From Cyanobacteriota bacterium (GTDB lineage Bacteria > Acidobacteriota > Vicinamibacteria > Vicinamibacterales > UBA2999): 64,000 bases of DNA. Positions within the stretch are counted from its first letter, which is position 1. Each line of letters starts with the position of its first letter. The stretch spans positions 1 through 64,000 of the forward strand of contig JAIEMQ010000022.1 of assembly GCA_019752015.1 (NCBI GenBank). The letters run 5' to 3'. The position numbers were made by a program, and so were the translations under genes. The notes beneath the pieces were generated by a model. That model was not told the DNA's origin. It saw only the letters and a program-made list of their open reading frames with translations, and made no database searches. Shown here piece by piece: positions 15,835 through 25,859 of this stretch.

Positions 15835-18484
15835 GTGACAACACCAATTGCGCGGCCCTCCGAGCGGGATAAATGCCGGCGATCGAAGTGGCGATCACGA
15901 CCGCAATCGACGCCTGGATCAGGAACGCGAGCGGCACGTGGAACTGGATGGTCCAGCCGAAGCTCTGCACGTTGATGACGTAGATCAGGACCAGCGACAG
16001 CCCGAAGCCGACCGCGAGACCAATGCCCTGGCTGACGGCGCCAATCAGCGCCGCTTCGATGATCACCATCCGCCGCACCTGGCGGCGATCCGCGCCGGTC
16101 AGGCGCAGCAGCGACAGCTCGCGCCGCCGCTCGAGCACGAGCGTCAGCAGCGTGCCGGCAACGCCCAGCATCGCGACCGCGATGGCGATCAGCTCGAGCG
16201 CGTAAGTGATCGCGAACGTGCTGTCGAACACCTTCAGGATCTCGCCGCGCAGCGTGCTGTTACTCATGATGAAGGCGCGGTGGCCTTCAGCGAGCATGCC
16301 AAGCATTTCTGAGCGCACCTTCTCGGGATCGACGTTCGGCTTCAGATACGCCGCGACGCCGCTCGGCGACAGCTCGCCGAAATATTTCCTGAAGGTGCCG
16401 CGATCCATGATCACGACACCGCGATCGCTGGCGTAGTCGTAATAGACGGCGACAACTTTGAACGGCATCACGCCCTTCGGCGTCGGGATGTCGATGGTGT
16501 CGCCATCGCGCTTGCGATACCTGGTGGCGAACGGTTCCGAGATGATCACCACGTCCTGGCCGATCGAGCCGCGCACCACTTCGCGCGCGTTCGCCGGACT
16601 TTTGAACAGCAGCCCGCCGTAATCGAGCACGACATCGAACGAGCCGGCGCCCAGCACCGCGAGATTGTTCTCGAAGATCAGGTCGACGTTGCGGAAGCGA
16701 TCGAGCGCGACCACGTCAGGATGTGTCGCCAGCGTCGCGATCACGTCCTCGGACACGGTCTGTTCCGATCCGACCGTCGGCCGGATGCCCGGGCCGATGA
16801 AGAGATCCGCCTTCAGCGTCTGGCCGACCCAGTAGACGACCGTGTCGCGGAAGCTGCCGATCATCACCGCGATGGCCACCATCATCGACAGGCTGACCGC
16901 GAGCGCCGCCACCGAGATCGACAGGCGCGGAATCGCCGACGTCAGGTTGGCGTGCGCGAGCAGGCCTTCGACGCCGAGCCGCCGCCGGAGGACGAGGCGC
17001 CCGATCTTCGCCAGAAAATACATGATCGCCGGCACCAGGAACGCGCCGCCGATCACGATCGCGAACGACGCCATGTAGCCGAACACCGGCCGCCGGCCGA
17101 TCGGTCCGAGCTGCGCGAGCGCATAGGCGGCGATCAGGAACGTGAAGCCGGCGATGAGCGCCGCCGGCTTGAATCGCACGCGCATGTCGAGGGTGTCGTG
17201 ACCGCGCATGGCCGCGGTCGGCGGAACGCGGCTGGCCTCGAGCGCGGGAATCGCGGCGGCCACGAGCGACAGCGGCAGGCCGATTGCGATCGCGGTCCAC
17301 AGGTGCCCGATATTCATGTCGGGCGGCGCCGACACGGCGGCGATATACAACGTGCTGACCGTCGACGCCGTCATCGTCACCGCGGCGTCAGCCAGCAGTC
17401 GAGCGAGACCGAGACCGATTGCGATGCCGGCGACCGCCAGCGCCGCCGCTTCACCGAGAAACAGCAGCAGCACTTTGTTGCGCGTCAGCCCGAGCGCGCG
17501 CAGCGTGCCGATCTCCTGCCGGCGCGCCACCACCGAGATCGTCACGGTGTTGTAGACGAGGAACAACCCGACGATCAGCGCGATCCACGACAGCGCGGTC
17601 AGGTTGGTATGGAACGCCGCGAGCATCGTCTCGACCTGCTCGCCGCGCCGTGACGGCCGCTGCGCGAACACGCCGGCGGGCAGCCGCTTCGCGATCGCCT
17701 GGAGCGTTTGCTCAATGTCGGCCTGTCCCCCGTAGCCTTGGCGAAGGGGGGCGCCATCGGGCAGCAGCACATCGATCCGATCGACGCGGCCAAGGCGATC
17801 GAATGCCAGCTGCGCCGCGGCAATGTCCATCATGATGAAGTTGCCGTCGAGCACGCGCGCCGGCCCTTCGTTCTTCAGGATGCCGCGCACCACGAACGGC
17901 AGCACCCGGTCGCCGATCATCAACTTCAACTCGGAGCCGAGCGAATAGCTGCGCCGCGCCGCCAGCTTCTCGGTGATGACGACGGTTTGCGGGCTGGTCA
18001 GGATCTCGAGGAACTGCTGCGTATTGAAATCGGTGGCGCGCTCGTGATTTCGTTTTTCGATCTCGAGCAGCTGGTAGTCGCGGAACGGCTGATCGCGAAG
18101 GATGTCGATGCCGAGAATCTTGACCGCTTCCATCTGTCGCCGCGACAGCGACCGGGGATCGGCCGTCACGAGCGCCGCGCTGCCTTCGATGACCGGGCTG
18201 ATGATGCCGTATTCGCGGAGCCAGCCGAGTTGCGGCATCAACGTCTCGTCGACGCCGGTGCCGGAGCCGATGATCTCGACGGCGGTCTTGCCGGCAACGG
18301 TCTCGAGCGCGGTCTCGAAGCCGCGCACCGAGCTGGCGTTGGTCAGCTGAATCGCGATCACCACCGCGATGCCGAGCGACACGCCGAGCACCGTGGTGAT
18401 GGTGCGGATCTGTTCGGCGAGCAGCGGCCGGATGATGAACTGCCGGAATAACCTGCCTCGCCGAAGCGTGAAGGCGGGCTTCAT
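15824..18484 (-). CDS. FtsX-like ABC transporter permease (LolCE/MacB superfamily, two-unit)
   Basis: Inner-membrane permease of 886 aa with two fused FtsX-type units. A first hydrophobic segment lies near residues 28-48 ([16 protein letters not shown]) and is followed by a large periplasmic domain; three helices cluster near 290-410, then a second unit with a periplasmic domain and a C-terminal cluster ending in [19 protein letters not shown]. The pair with the LolD-like ATPase upstream (ATGA overlap) and AttH downstream is a recognised locus thought to export or extract lipids or lipoproteins. The segment [10 protein letters not shown] (~17721-17755) is coded by a dispersed repeat. Confidence 0.88.
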   Translation of the reverse strand: MKPAFTLRRGRLFRQFIIRPLLAEQIRTITTVLGVSLGIAVVIAIQLTNASSVRGFETALETVAGKTAVEIIGSGTGVDETLMPQLGWLREYGIISPVIEGSAALVTADPRSLSRRQMEAVKILGIDILRDQPFRDYQLLEIEKRNHERATDFNTQQFLEILTSPQTVVITEKLAARRSYSLGSELKLMIGDRVLPFVVRGILKNEGPARVLDGNFIMMDIAAAQLAFDRLGRVDRIDVLLPDGAPLRQGYGGQADIEQTLQAIAKRLPAGVFAQRPSRRGEQVETMLAAFHTNLTALSWIALIVGLFLVYNTVTISVVARRQEIGTLRALGLTRNKVLLLFLGEAAALAVAGIAIGLGLARLLADAAVTMTASTVSTLYIAAVSAPPDMNIGHLWTAIAIGLPLSLVAAAIPALEASRVPPTAAMRGHDTLDMRVRFKPAALIAGFTFLIAAYALAQLGPIGRRPVFGYMASFAIVIGGAFLVPAIMYFLAKIGRLVLRRRLGVEGLLAHANLTSAIPRLSISVAALAVSLSMMVAIAVMIGSFRDTVVYWVGQTLKADLFIGPGIRPTVGSEQTVSEDVIATLATHPDVVALDRFRNVDLIFENNLAVLGAGSFDVVLDYGGLLFKSPANAREVVRGSIGQDVVIISEPFATRYRKRDGDTIDIPTPKGVMPFKVVAVYYDYASDRGVVIMDRGTFRKYFGELSPSGVAAYLKPNVDPEKVRSEMLGMLAEGHRAFIMSNSTLRGEILKVFDSTFAITYALELIAIAVAMLGVAGTLLTLVLERRRELSLLRLTGADRRQVRRMVIIEAALIGAVSQGIGLAVGFGLSLVLIYVINVQSFGWTIQFHVPLAFLIQASIAVVIATSIAGIYPARRAAQLVLSHDE
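17721..17755 (-). repeat. GGCTACGG-type dispersed repeat within ftsX-like gene
   Basis: On the minus strand CCTTCGCCAAGGCTACGG is followed by GGGACAGGCC. It resembles the CTTCGC...GCTACGG...GACAAGC layout in lysC and dnaX and is translated as [10 protein letters not shown], interrupting the periplasmic domain. Confidence 0.5.
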
Positions 18485-19149
18485 GCGAACTTGCCGTCCT
18501 TCATCCGCAGGACCCGCGAGGCGGCAGCGGCGACGTCGGCGGCGTGGGTCGCGAGCAGGACCGTGACCTTCAGCTCCTTGTTGAGCGCGGCGATCAGCGA
18601 GAGCACGTTGGCGCCGTTCTCCGAGTCGAGGTTGCCGGTCGGCTCATCGGCCACGAGCAGCGAGGGCTGATGAATCAAGGCGCGCGCGATCGCCGCGCGC
18701 TGCATTTCGCCGCCGGAGATCTGCTGCGGGTAGTGCGACAGGCGATGCGCGATCCCGACGCGCTCAGCCAGCGCGCGCGCCTTGTTCTCCGCTTCCTGAT
18801 CCTTCACGCCCGCCAGCAGGCAGGGCAGCGCGATGTTGTCGCTCACCGTCAGCGTCGGCAGCAGGTTGAAAAACTGGAAGACGAATCCCACCTGTTCGCG
18901 CCTGACGCGCGTCAATGCATCGTCGCCGAGTGAAGAGAGGTCGCGGCCGTCGAGCGCAATGCTGCCGCTGCTGGCGCGATCCATGGCGCCGCAGAGATGC
19001 AGCAGCGTCGACTTGCCGCAGCCCGACGGTCCCATCAACGCGACGAAGTCGCCCGGCTCGACCGAAAAAGACACGCCGGCGAGCGCGGTGACTCGCGCTT
19101 CGCCGGTGACGTAGGTTTTCTCGAGGTGTTCGGCGCTCAGCAGGGACAT
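18481..19149 (-). CDS. ABC transporter ATP-binding protein, LolD type
   Basis: ATPase of 222 aa that powers the adjacent FtsX-like permease. Walker A is GPSGCGKST, the signature is [15 protein letters not shown], Walker B is [12 protein letters not shown], and the H-loop is [28 protein letters not shown] is the Q-loop region typical of LolD/MacB ATPases. The stop overlaps the permease start by four bases. First gene of the leftward run that includes attH. Confidence 0.93.
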   Translation of the reverse strand: MSLLSAEHLEKTYVTGEARVTALAGVSFSVEPGDFVALMGPSGCGKSTLLHLCGAMDRASSGSIALDGRDLSSLGDDALTRVRREQVGFVFQFFNLLPTLTVSDNIALPCLLAGVKDQEAENKARALAERVGIAHRLSHYPQQISGGEMQRAAIARALIHQPSLLVADEPTGNLDSENGANVLSLIAALNKELKVTVLLATHAADVAAAASRVLRMKDGKFA

Positions 19150-19197
19150 CTACTCAATAGTAGTGCCCCTGCTTTGCAATTCAAAGTGGACAGATGC

Positions 19198-22065
19198 TCA
19201 GAAGTTCACCTTCACGCCGAGGCGGGCGAGCCGAGGCGGGACGATGCTCAACGGGCGGTTGAACGCGGTGCCCGAGCCCCACTGCAGGTTCTGCGCCGGG
19301 TTGGCGTTGAACATGTTGTAGAGATCGAAGAACACGCCGATGTCGCGGCCGGCCGCGAACTTGGTGTTCTTCTCGACGCGCAGGTCGGTGATCAGGATGG
19401 TGTCCTGCCGCCGCGTCCCCATCGGCTCGGCGAGGAAGCGCACGCTGCCGTAGCCGAGCGTCGCGGCGAAGGTGCGGCCGAACGGCACGCCCTGCTGATA
19501 GCGCAGCATCGGCGCGAACGAGATGCCCCAGAACGGCGAGTTCCAGGTGGCGTTGAGCTTGACGCTCGACCGCGTGAACACCAGGCGGCCGTTGTCGGTG
19601 TTGATCAAGTCGTTCGGGGTCACCGGCAGCGCGTTGCCGCGGATCGCGTTGCCCTGGATGGCGCTGGCCTGTTCGAAGCTCTTGGTCCAGCCGTACGAGG
19701 CGAGCAGGCTCCAGTTGTGGCTCATGCGCTTGGTGCCGGTGATCTCCAGGGTGTGGTAATTGGAATCGCTGTTGTCGACGTTGAACGTGCGGTTCACCGT
19801 CGGCAGCGCGCGGATGTCCGCCGGCAGATCGAACGCCGCGATCGCCGCGCCGTCGTCCGGGGTGCCGATGCGCCCGTCGGGACCCGGGTCCGGCACTGAG
19901 ACCGGCACGGTAAACGCCGAGAACGGCCGGCTGATGTTGTAGCGGCCGTAATGATTGCGCTCGCCGCGCCACACGTAGCCGGCGCGGACGCCGAAGTTGG
20001 CCATCACTTCCCGCTCGAGGAAGGTCGCGAACTCCCTGGTGTACTGGTTCTTCAGGTTCGGATCGAGCGATTCGGTCGTCGAGCCGCCGCGCGCGTCGAC
20101 CAGCGCGCCCTCTTCGCCCGGCTGCCAGCGGTTGTCGTTGTTGAGATCGCAGCCGGTCGTCTGGCCCACCGCGCACGAGCTCCAGCGATAGCGCCGCCAC
20201 CACGCCGACGCGTTGGGGCTGATGTTGAAGACGAAGTCGGCGCCGGGATTCCACCAGTAGGTGCCGTAGTTGGCCTTGACCACCGTCTTGCCGTCGCCGG
20301 TGATGTCGTAGGTCATGCCGAGGCGCGGCGCCGGCAGGTTCCAGGAGATGTAGTTGTCCACCGCGGCAAACGTCTGCGCGGTCGGATTGAACTGGCTGAC
20401 CGGGTGGCTCTGTTCGGGCGAATAGGCGCGGTAGCGATCCATACGCACGCCGAGGTTGAACGTCAACTGGTTGTTGACGCGCCACGTGTCGTGGAGGAAC
20501 GCGCCGTAGGTGCGCAGGCCGCCGATCGACTGGCCCGGCTGGAACAGGATCACGTCGAGCTTGGCGCCGTTCTGCATCACGTGCAGGACGTTGTCTTCGA
20601 AGCCATCGATGAACACGTCCTTGACGGACTCGTCGAAGATCTCGCCGCCAAGCTTGAAGTTGTGATCGCCGGCCCAGTTCTTGAAGTAGCTGAGGCTGCC
20701 GAGCACCTGGTTGCGGCGCCGCTCGCGCGCCCAGTTGCGGTTGCGGCCGGTGATCAGGTTGTTGCCGATGTCCTCATAGCGCGGCCCGGTGCCGTTGACG
20801 CCGTTGGTCCAGTTGTAGCCATACTGCCCGCCGCGAACTTCAGCGAAGGCGTTGTCGCTGATCACGCCGTTCCATTCCGCCTTGTGCACCCACGCCCAGA
20901 AGTTCTGGTTCCACGTGGTGCCTTCGGTGGAGTTGATGCCGGTATCGACGCCGAGCAGCCACGAGTCGAACCGCTGCGGCTGCTTCTTCTGCGACGGTTG
21001 CGTGTAGCCGATCAACTTGTTGTTGGTCGAGAGGTTGTAGGTGACCTTCGCGCTGTAGTTGTTGAGCATGGTCTGCTGAGGCTTGACCGGGAAATTGACG
21101 AAGCGCGCCCGGATGTCCTGGCGCCGGTACGAGCCGTACCACCACAGGCGATCCTTGATCACGTAGCCGCCGATGCCGAGGTTGGTGTCCTGGTACTTGT
21201 TCAAACGATTGACGTCTTCGGGATTCAGGCCGCCGCCGCCCTGCACGCCGCGCGCGATCTGATCCGCATCGATGTTGAAAGCCTGCCAGCCCTGAGGCGA
21301 ATAGCCCCCGAAGAAGGTGCCGCGGAACTGGTTGCCGCCCGACTTGCTGATGAACTGCGACTGCACACCCGGCGTCGACGCTTCGGCGGAATGCGCGGCG
21401 GTGTTGATCTGCACTTCCTCCATGCCGCCGATGTCGGGGTAGTTGCCGAACGCGCCGGTGGCTTCGGTGGCGTTCAGTCCTTCGAAGATCACGCGGACCT
21501 GGCCCGAGGTGCCATAGACGACAAAACCCTGCTGCGTGCCGTTGGTGCTGCCGCCCACGTCGATGCGCGCCATCTGCACCGCCGGCGATCCCGCCAGCAG
21601 CGAGAAGTAATCGCGCGACGTCGGCAGCGCCGACAGCTGCTTGGCATCGAACGTGTTGCCGATCTGCGTCGCCGACGTGTCGACGACCGGTGACTGGCCG
21701 GTCACCGTCACCGACTCCTGCAGCGACGCCACCTTCAACTCGGCGTTGACGGACGCGGTGAAGCCGAGGCTGACGCGAATCCCTTCATTGCGTACCGTCG
21801 AGAAGCCGGCCAGCTCGAACACGACGACGTAGTCGCCCGGGGTGACGGCCGTGAAGCGATACGAGCCGTCGCTGTCGGTGACGGCGGTCCTGACGCCCAT
21901 CTGCTGCGGGCTGGTGATGGTGACGGTGACGCCGGGCATTACGGCGTCGGACGCGTCCGTGACCCGCCCGTTGATGGCGCCGGTGCCGGACGTGACAGCT
22001 TGCGCGAACGCGGAGGAGGCGGAGAAGAGGAGCAACGACAAGACAAACGCGAACGAACGACGCAT
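19198..22065 (-). CDS. Oar-like TonB-dependent outer membrane receptor
   Basis: Outer membrane protein of 955 aa. A signal peptide (MRRSFAFVLSLLLFSASSAFAQ) precedes a carboxypeptidase-regulatory-like beta-sandwich (residues ~30-110, INGRVTDASDAVMPGVTVTI), then a plug domain (SVTVTGQSPVVDTSATQIG onward) and a long beta-barrel rich in aromatic and Asn residues, ending in a terminal Phe (LGVKVNF), as expected for BAM recognition. This architecture is typical of large acidobacterial TonB receptors; the ligand is unknown, polysaccharide or peptide uptake being common guesses. The start has GGAGGG six bases upstream. No TonB or ExbBD lies nearby. Confidence 0.9.
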   Translation of the reverse strand: MRRSFAFVLSLLLFSASSAFAQAVTSGTGAINGRVTDASDAVMPGVTVTITSPQQMGVRTAVTDSDGSYRFTAVTPGDYVVVFELAGFSTVRNEGIRVSLGFTASVNAELKVASLQESVTVTGQSPVVDTSATQIGNTFDAKQLSALPTSRDYFSLLAGSPAVQMARIDVGGSTNGTQQGFVVYGTSGQVRVIFEGLNATEATGAFGNYPDIGGMEEVQINTAAHSAEASTPGVQSQFISKSGGNQFRGTFFGGYSPQGWQAFNIDADQIARGVQGGGGLNPEDVNRLNKYQDTNLGIGGYVIKDRLWWYGSYRRQDIRARFVNFPVKPQQTMLNNYSAKVTYNLSTNNKLIGYTQPSQKKQPQRFDSWLLGVDTGINSTEGTTWNQNFWAWVHKAEWNGVISDNAFAEVRGGQYGYNWTNGVNGTGPRYEDIGNNLITGRNRNWARERRRNQVLGSLSYFKNWAGDHNFKLGGEIFDESVKDVFIDGFEDNVLHVMQNGAKLDVILFQPGQSIGGLRTYGAFLHDTWRVNNQLTFNLGVRMDRYRAYSPEQSHPVSQFNPTAQTFAAVDNYISWNLPAPRLGMTYDITGDGKTVVKANYGTYWWNPGADFVFNISPNASAWWRRYRWSSCAVGQTTGCDLNNDNRWQPGEEGALVDARGGSTTESLDPNLKNQYTREFATFLEREVMANFGVRAGYVWRGERNHYGRYNISRPFSAFTVPVSVPDPGPDGRIGTPDDGAAIAAFDLPADIRALPTVNRTFNVDNSDSNYHTLEITGTKRMSHNWSLLASYGWTKSFEQASAIQGNAIRGNALPVTPNDLINTDNGRLVFTRSSVKLNATWNSPFWGISFAPMLRYQQGVPFGRTFAATLGYGSVRFLAEPMGTRRQDTILITDLRVEKNTKFAAGRDIGVFFDLYNMFNANPAQNLQWGSGTAFNRPLSIVPPRLARLGVKVNF

Positions 22066-22092
22066 GGGTCCCTCCAGTGAGCGAAGTCGTTA

Positions 22093-22123
22093 ACTTAAAA
22101 CTTGAAACTTGAAACTTTAAACT
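22093..22123. repeat. AACTTGA-type short tandem repeat
   Basis: Units of AACTT/GAAACTT lie between the TonB receptor start and the gamma-glutamyltransferase stop. The reverse strand resembles the AAAAGTT repeat before lysC. Confidence 0.75.
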
Positions 22124-23878
22124 TCAGTACGCCATTACATAGCTGTCACGAGTAGGACTTACTCCACCCATCAACACACCGGTCTTCGGATTGATGATGA
22201 TGGCTTTCACGGAACCAACGCCGCGCACGTTGCGGATATCGAGCTTGTGTCCCATGGCCGCGAGCTCGTCGAGGACGTGCTTCGGCAGCGTCGAGGGGAC
22301 CTGCAGCTTCCCTTCGGCCGCGTGCGGATAGTACGAGCTCTTGAACGACGTGCTGACGATCGATTCCTGCTCGAGCGCCTGCTGCACGTTCATGCCGAAC
22401 TCGGCGACGTTGAGGAAGAACTGCAGCTGCGCCTGCGGCTGCGTGTCGGCGCCCGGCGTGCCGAACACCATGTACGGTTTGCCGTCCTTGAGCGCCAGCG
22501 CCGGATTGATTGTCTGCCGCACGCGTTTGCCCGGCCGCAACACGTTGATGTCGTCCTCTTCGAGACCGTAGTACGCCATGCGGTTGTTGAGGACGAAGCC
22601 GGCGCCTTTCACCACGTGGCCGCTGCCAAAAATGCTGAGCAGCGATGAGGTGACCGACACCATGTTGCGATCCTTGTCGATGACCGCGAGATACGTCGTG
22701 TGTCCGTTCTCTTCGCCCGTGATGACCTGCGTGTGATCAACCGACTGCGGTGAGGAGTACGCGATCTGCTGTTGGCTCGAGGTCACAGGCGATCGAGGGT
22801 TACCGAACGGCGCCTCACCCGCGATCGCCTTGTCCGGATCGATCAACGCGCGCCTGACCGCCGCGTATTCCTTCGACAGCATCTCGCGCATCGGGATGTT
22901 CGGCGTGAACTTGGGATCGGCGACGTACTTGTTGCGATCGGCAAAGGCGAGCTTCAGCGATTCGGTGACGGCGTGCAGGTACGGCGCGCTGTTGTGGCGC
23001 ATGTAACGCACGTTCATCCCCTCGAGGATGTTGAGCGCCTGCAGCATCACGAAGCCCTGCGAGTTCGGCGGGCACTCGTAGACTTCGACGCCCTTGTAGT
23101 TGATGTGCACCGGCGCGTCTTCGTTCGCCTTGATGGCGGCGAGATCCCTGGCATCGATCAATCCGCCTTCGGCCTTCATGTAGGCGGCGAACTTCTCTGC
23201 AACTGGTCCCTGGTAAAACGCGGCGCTGCCTTTCGATCCGATCTCGCGCAGCGTGTTGGCGAGATCCTTCTGGATGACGCGCTCGCCAAATCCCAGCGGC
23301 TGGTTGTTGCGATACCAAATCTCTTTCGCGGACGGCGAGAGCTTCGCGGCGCTGCCGCGAATGGCGCCGGCCAGCGCTTCGGTGACCGGGAATCCTCGAT
23401 CGGCGAGCTCGATCGCGGGCGCCAGCAATTCGGCGAGCGGCCGGGTGCCGTAGGTCTTCGCGGCAAGCTCCGCGCCGGCGACCGATCCGGGAACGCTGAC
23501 CGAGAGAATGCCCTGATCCGGAATACCGCCCTTGTTCTTGTAGAAATCCACCGTCGCGGCCATCGGCGCGACGCCGGTGCCGTTGATGAACTTCACCTCG
23601 CCGGTCTTCGCGATGTAGATCAGCATGAACATGTCGCCGCCGAGCCCGGTCATTTCCGGTTCGGTGAGACCTTGCACGGCCCACGCGGCCACCGCTGCGT
23701 CGATGGCGTTGCCGCCGTTTTTCAGGATGCGAATGCCGGCTTCAGAGGCGAGCGCGTGACCGGACGCGATCATTCCGGTATCCGACAGGACCACCGGACG
23801 CCAGGTGGACGTCTGCGCGAGTGGAGCAGCGGCGAGGGCGAGAACGGTCAGCGCGACGAGCAACGCGATCCGGCGCAT
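22124..23878 (-). CDS. ggt: gamma-glutamyltransferase
   Basis: Secreted enzyme that hydrolyses or transfers the gamma-glutamyl group of glutathione-like compounds; it self-cleaves into two subunits. ATG at 23878 is preferred over GTG at 23887, because the latter lies within the AGAGGTG ribosome-binding site of the former. A signal peptide ends about APLAQ. The autoprocessing/nucleophile Thr is the first Thr of GHTTYLAVIDKDRN (about residue 394). NRMAYYGLEE and GTPGADTQPQAQLQ are family motifs. The 584 aa are normal. It diverges from the amidase gene with a 213-bp GC-rich gap. Confidence 0.94.
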   Translation of the reverse strand: MRRIALLVALTVLALAAAPLAQTSTWRPVVLSDTGMIASGHALASEAGIRILKNGGNAIDAAVAAWAVQGLTEPEMTGLGGDMFMLIYIAKTGEVKFINGTGVAPMAATVDFYKNKGGIPDQGILSVSVPGSVAGAELAAKTYGTRPLAELLAPAIELADRGFPVTEALAGAIRGSAAKLSPSAKEIWYRNNQPLGFGERVIQKDLANTLREIGSKGSAAFYQGPVAEKFAAYMKAEGGLIDARDLAAIKANEDAPVHINYKGVEVYECPPNSQGFVMLQALNILEGMNVRYMRHNSAPYLHAVTESLKLAFADRNKYVADPKFTPNIPMREMLSKEYAAVRRALIDPDKAIAGEAPFGNPRSPVTSSQQQIAYSSPQSVDHTQVITGEENGHTTYLAVIDKDRNMVSVTSSLLSIFGSGHVVKGAGFVLNNRMAYYGLEEDDINVLRPGKRVRQTINPALALKDGKPYMVFGTPGADTQPQAQLQFFLNVAEFGMNVQQALEQESIVSTSFKSSYYPHAAEGKLQVPSTLPKHVLDELAAMGHKLDIRNVRGVGSVKAIIINPKTGVLMGGVSPTRDSYVMAY

Positions 23879-24091
23879 GGGGAGCACCTCTGAACGCGCA
23901 ATGTGCGCCTATTCCGGGCAAATTGCAATACCAAAAACCCCGGCCGCTCGAGCCGGCCGGCGCCGGGAAATTCTGCGGCCTTCGGCCCAATCTCCGGCCC
24001 AACCACTGACAATTGCACGCCGGTTTTCAAGCTATGTTGACGTGGCACGAACCGGAGAAGAAGATGCGCGCATCGTCATGCAGGAGGGGCC

Positions 24092-25816
24092 ATGCAGATT
24101 CGGTCATTCGTCGTTCTCTGTGCGTTGTTGCTGATTCCGCTTGCGCAGCCGACTGACCTCGGCGCGCGTCACGGCGGCCAGATCACCAGGCACGCCATCT
24201 CGTTCAACGTCGTCGAGGCGTCAATCCCTGAAATGCAAGCCGCGCTCGCCGCGGGCCGCGTCACGTCGCGCGATCTGGTGGCGGCGTACATGTCGCGCAT
24301 CGCGCAGTACGAAGATACGCTCAACGCGGTCATCAACATCAACCTCAATGCCTATAACGAGGCTGACGACCTCGACCGCGAGCGCGGGCAAGGGCGCCTG
24401 CGCGGTCCGCTCCACGGCATTCCGATCGCGCTGAAAGACAACGTCAACACGTCGTTCATGCCGACCACCGGCGGCGCGCTGGTGTTTGCGGGCTACACGC
24501 CGCCCTACGACGCGACGGTCACCCGCAACCTGCGCAGCGCGGGGGCGATCGTGATTGCGAAGACCGTGATGACGGAGCTGGCCAACTGGGTATCGAGCAA
24601 CATGCCGGGCAATTACAGCGCGTTCGGCGGTTACGGCATGAACCCGTACGATCCGCGTCCCGATCCGCGCGACGCCACGAGTGACGGGCGGCCGGCGATG
24701 AACACCGGTGGATCGAGCTCGGGCATCGGCACCGCGGCGAATCTGTGGGCGGGCAATGTCGGCTCGGAGACGTCCGGCTCGATACTGAGCCCGTCGAACG
24801 CCAGCATGCTCGTCGGCATCAAGCCGACGATTGGCCTCGTCAGCCGCTACGGCGTGATTCCGATCACCGCCGATCAGGACACCGCGGGTCCGATGACGAA
24901 GACCGTCGTGGACGCGGCGATCATGCTCGGCGCGATGGCCGGGCCCGATCCGAACGATGTTGCGGGATCGACGCGCTGCACGCTGCCGCCGAATCGCGAC
25001 TACACGCGCAACCTGCGCACGACGGCCTTGCAGGGCGCGCGCATCGGCATTCCGCGCGCCGGCTTCTACGCCGCGGCGATCAATCCCGCGACCGGCGCGA
25101 CGAGCGGCGGCCTGAACGCGGCGCAAACCGCGGTGATGAACGACGCCATCGCCGTGCTGCAGCGTCAAGGCGCGGTGATCGTCGATCCGGCAAACATCCC
25201 GAGTTACGTCGATGGGACTCCGGCCAACAATTTCCTGACGTTCGGCGTCTGTTCAGGCCTGGCCAACGCGAAGGGCCTGGACACGGGTTGCTCGGTGATC
25301 TTGAAGTACGGCATGAAGCGCGACTTCAACGCCTACCTGCAATCGCTCGGGCCGGGCGCGCCCGTGAAATCGCTGACCGAGCTCCGCCAATACAACCTGG
25401 CGAATCGCCCGCGCGGCGCGATCAAGTACGACCAGGCGCAGCTCGACATCTCGGACGAGATGAATGTCGAGGCCGACCGGGCGCGCTATCTGCAGGATCG
25501 CGCCCGCGACATCTTCCTCGCCGCCACGCACGGCATCGACGAGATCATGGCGACGCAGCAGCTCGATGCGCTGCTGTTCCCCGGCAGCAGCGGCGCCGGC
25601 ATTGCGGCGAAGGCCGGACATCCGACGGTGATCGTGCCGTTCGGCATGATTCCGAACGCGCCGACGCCGCCGTTCCCGGCGGCGTTCAACGCCAACGATC
25701 AGCCGTACGGCGTCAGCTTCACCGGCACGGCGTGCACCGAGCAGCGGTTGATCGAGCTGGCCTACGCCTTCGAGCAGGCCACCCGGCGGCGCGTGCCGCC
25801 GTCGTCCGCGCCGTAA
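24092..25816 (+). CDS. exported amidase (amidase signature family)
   Basis: Ser-cis-Ser-Lys hydrolase of 574 aa with an N-terminal signal peptide. The catalytic Lys is in IPIALKDNVN, the cis-Ser in NTGGSSSGIGTA and the nucleophile Ser in GSETSGSILSPS. A C-terminal extension and the QDTAGPMTKTV motif resemble peptide amidases and Asp-tRNA amidotransferase A relatives, but the signal peptide excludes GatA. The strong AGGAGGGG lies four bases before ATG. A weak TTGACG (24036) may be the -35. Substrate unknown. Confidence 0.88.
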   Translation: MQIRSFVVLCALLLIPLAQPTDLGARHGGQITRHAISFNVVEASIPEMQAALAAGRVTSRDLVAAYMSRIAQYEDTLNAVININLNAYNEADDLDRERGQGRLRGPLHGIPIALKDNVNTSFMPTTGGALVFAGYTPPYDATVTRNLRSAGAIVIAKTVMTELANWVSSNMPGNYSAFGGYGMNPYDPRPDPRDATSDGRPAMNTGGSSSGIGTAANLWAGNVGSETSGSILSPSNASMLVGIKPTIGLVSRYGVIPITADQDTAGPMTKTVVDAAIMLGAMAGPDPNDVAGSTRCTLPPNRDYTRNLRTTALQGARIGIPRAGFYAAAINPATGATSGGLNAAQTAVMNDAIAVLQRQGAVIVDPANIPSYVDGTPANNFLTFGVCSGLANAKGLDTGCSVILKYGMKRDFNAYLQSLGPGAPVKSLTELRQYNLANRPRGAIKYDQAQLDISDEMNVEADRARYLQDRARDIFLAATHGIDEIMATQQLDALLFPGSSGAGIAAKAGHPTVIVPFGMIPNAPTPPFPAAFNANDQPYGVSFTGTACTEQRLIELAYAFEQATRRRVPPSSAP

Positions 25817-25859
25817 CGCGGGCGGCGGTTTATTCGGGGGCGGATGGCGGGACGCGCGC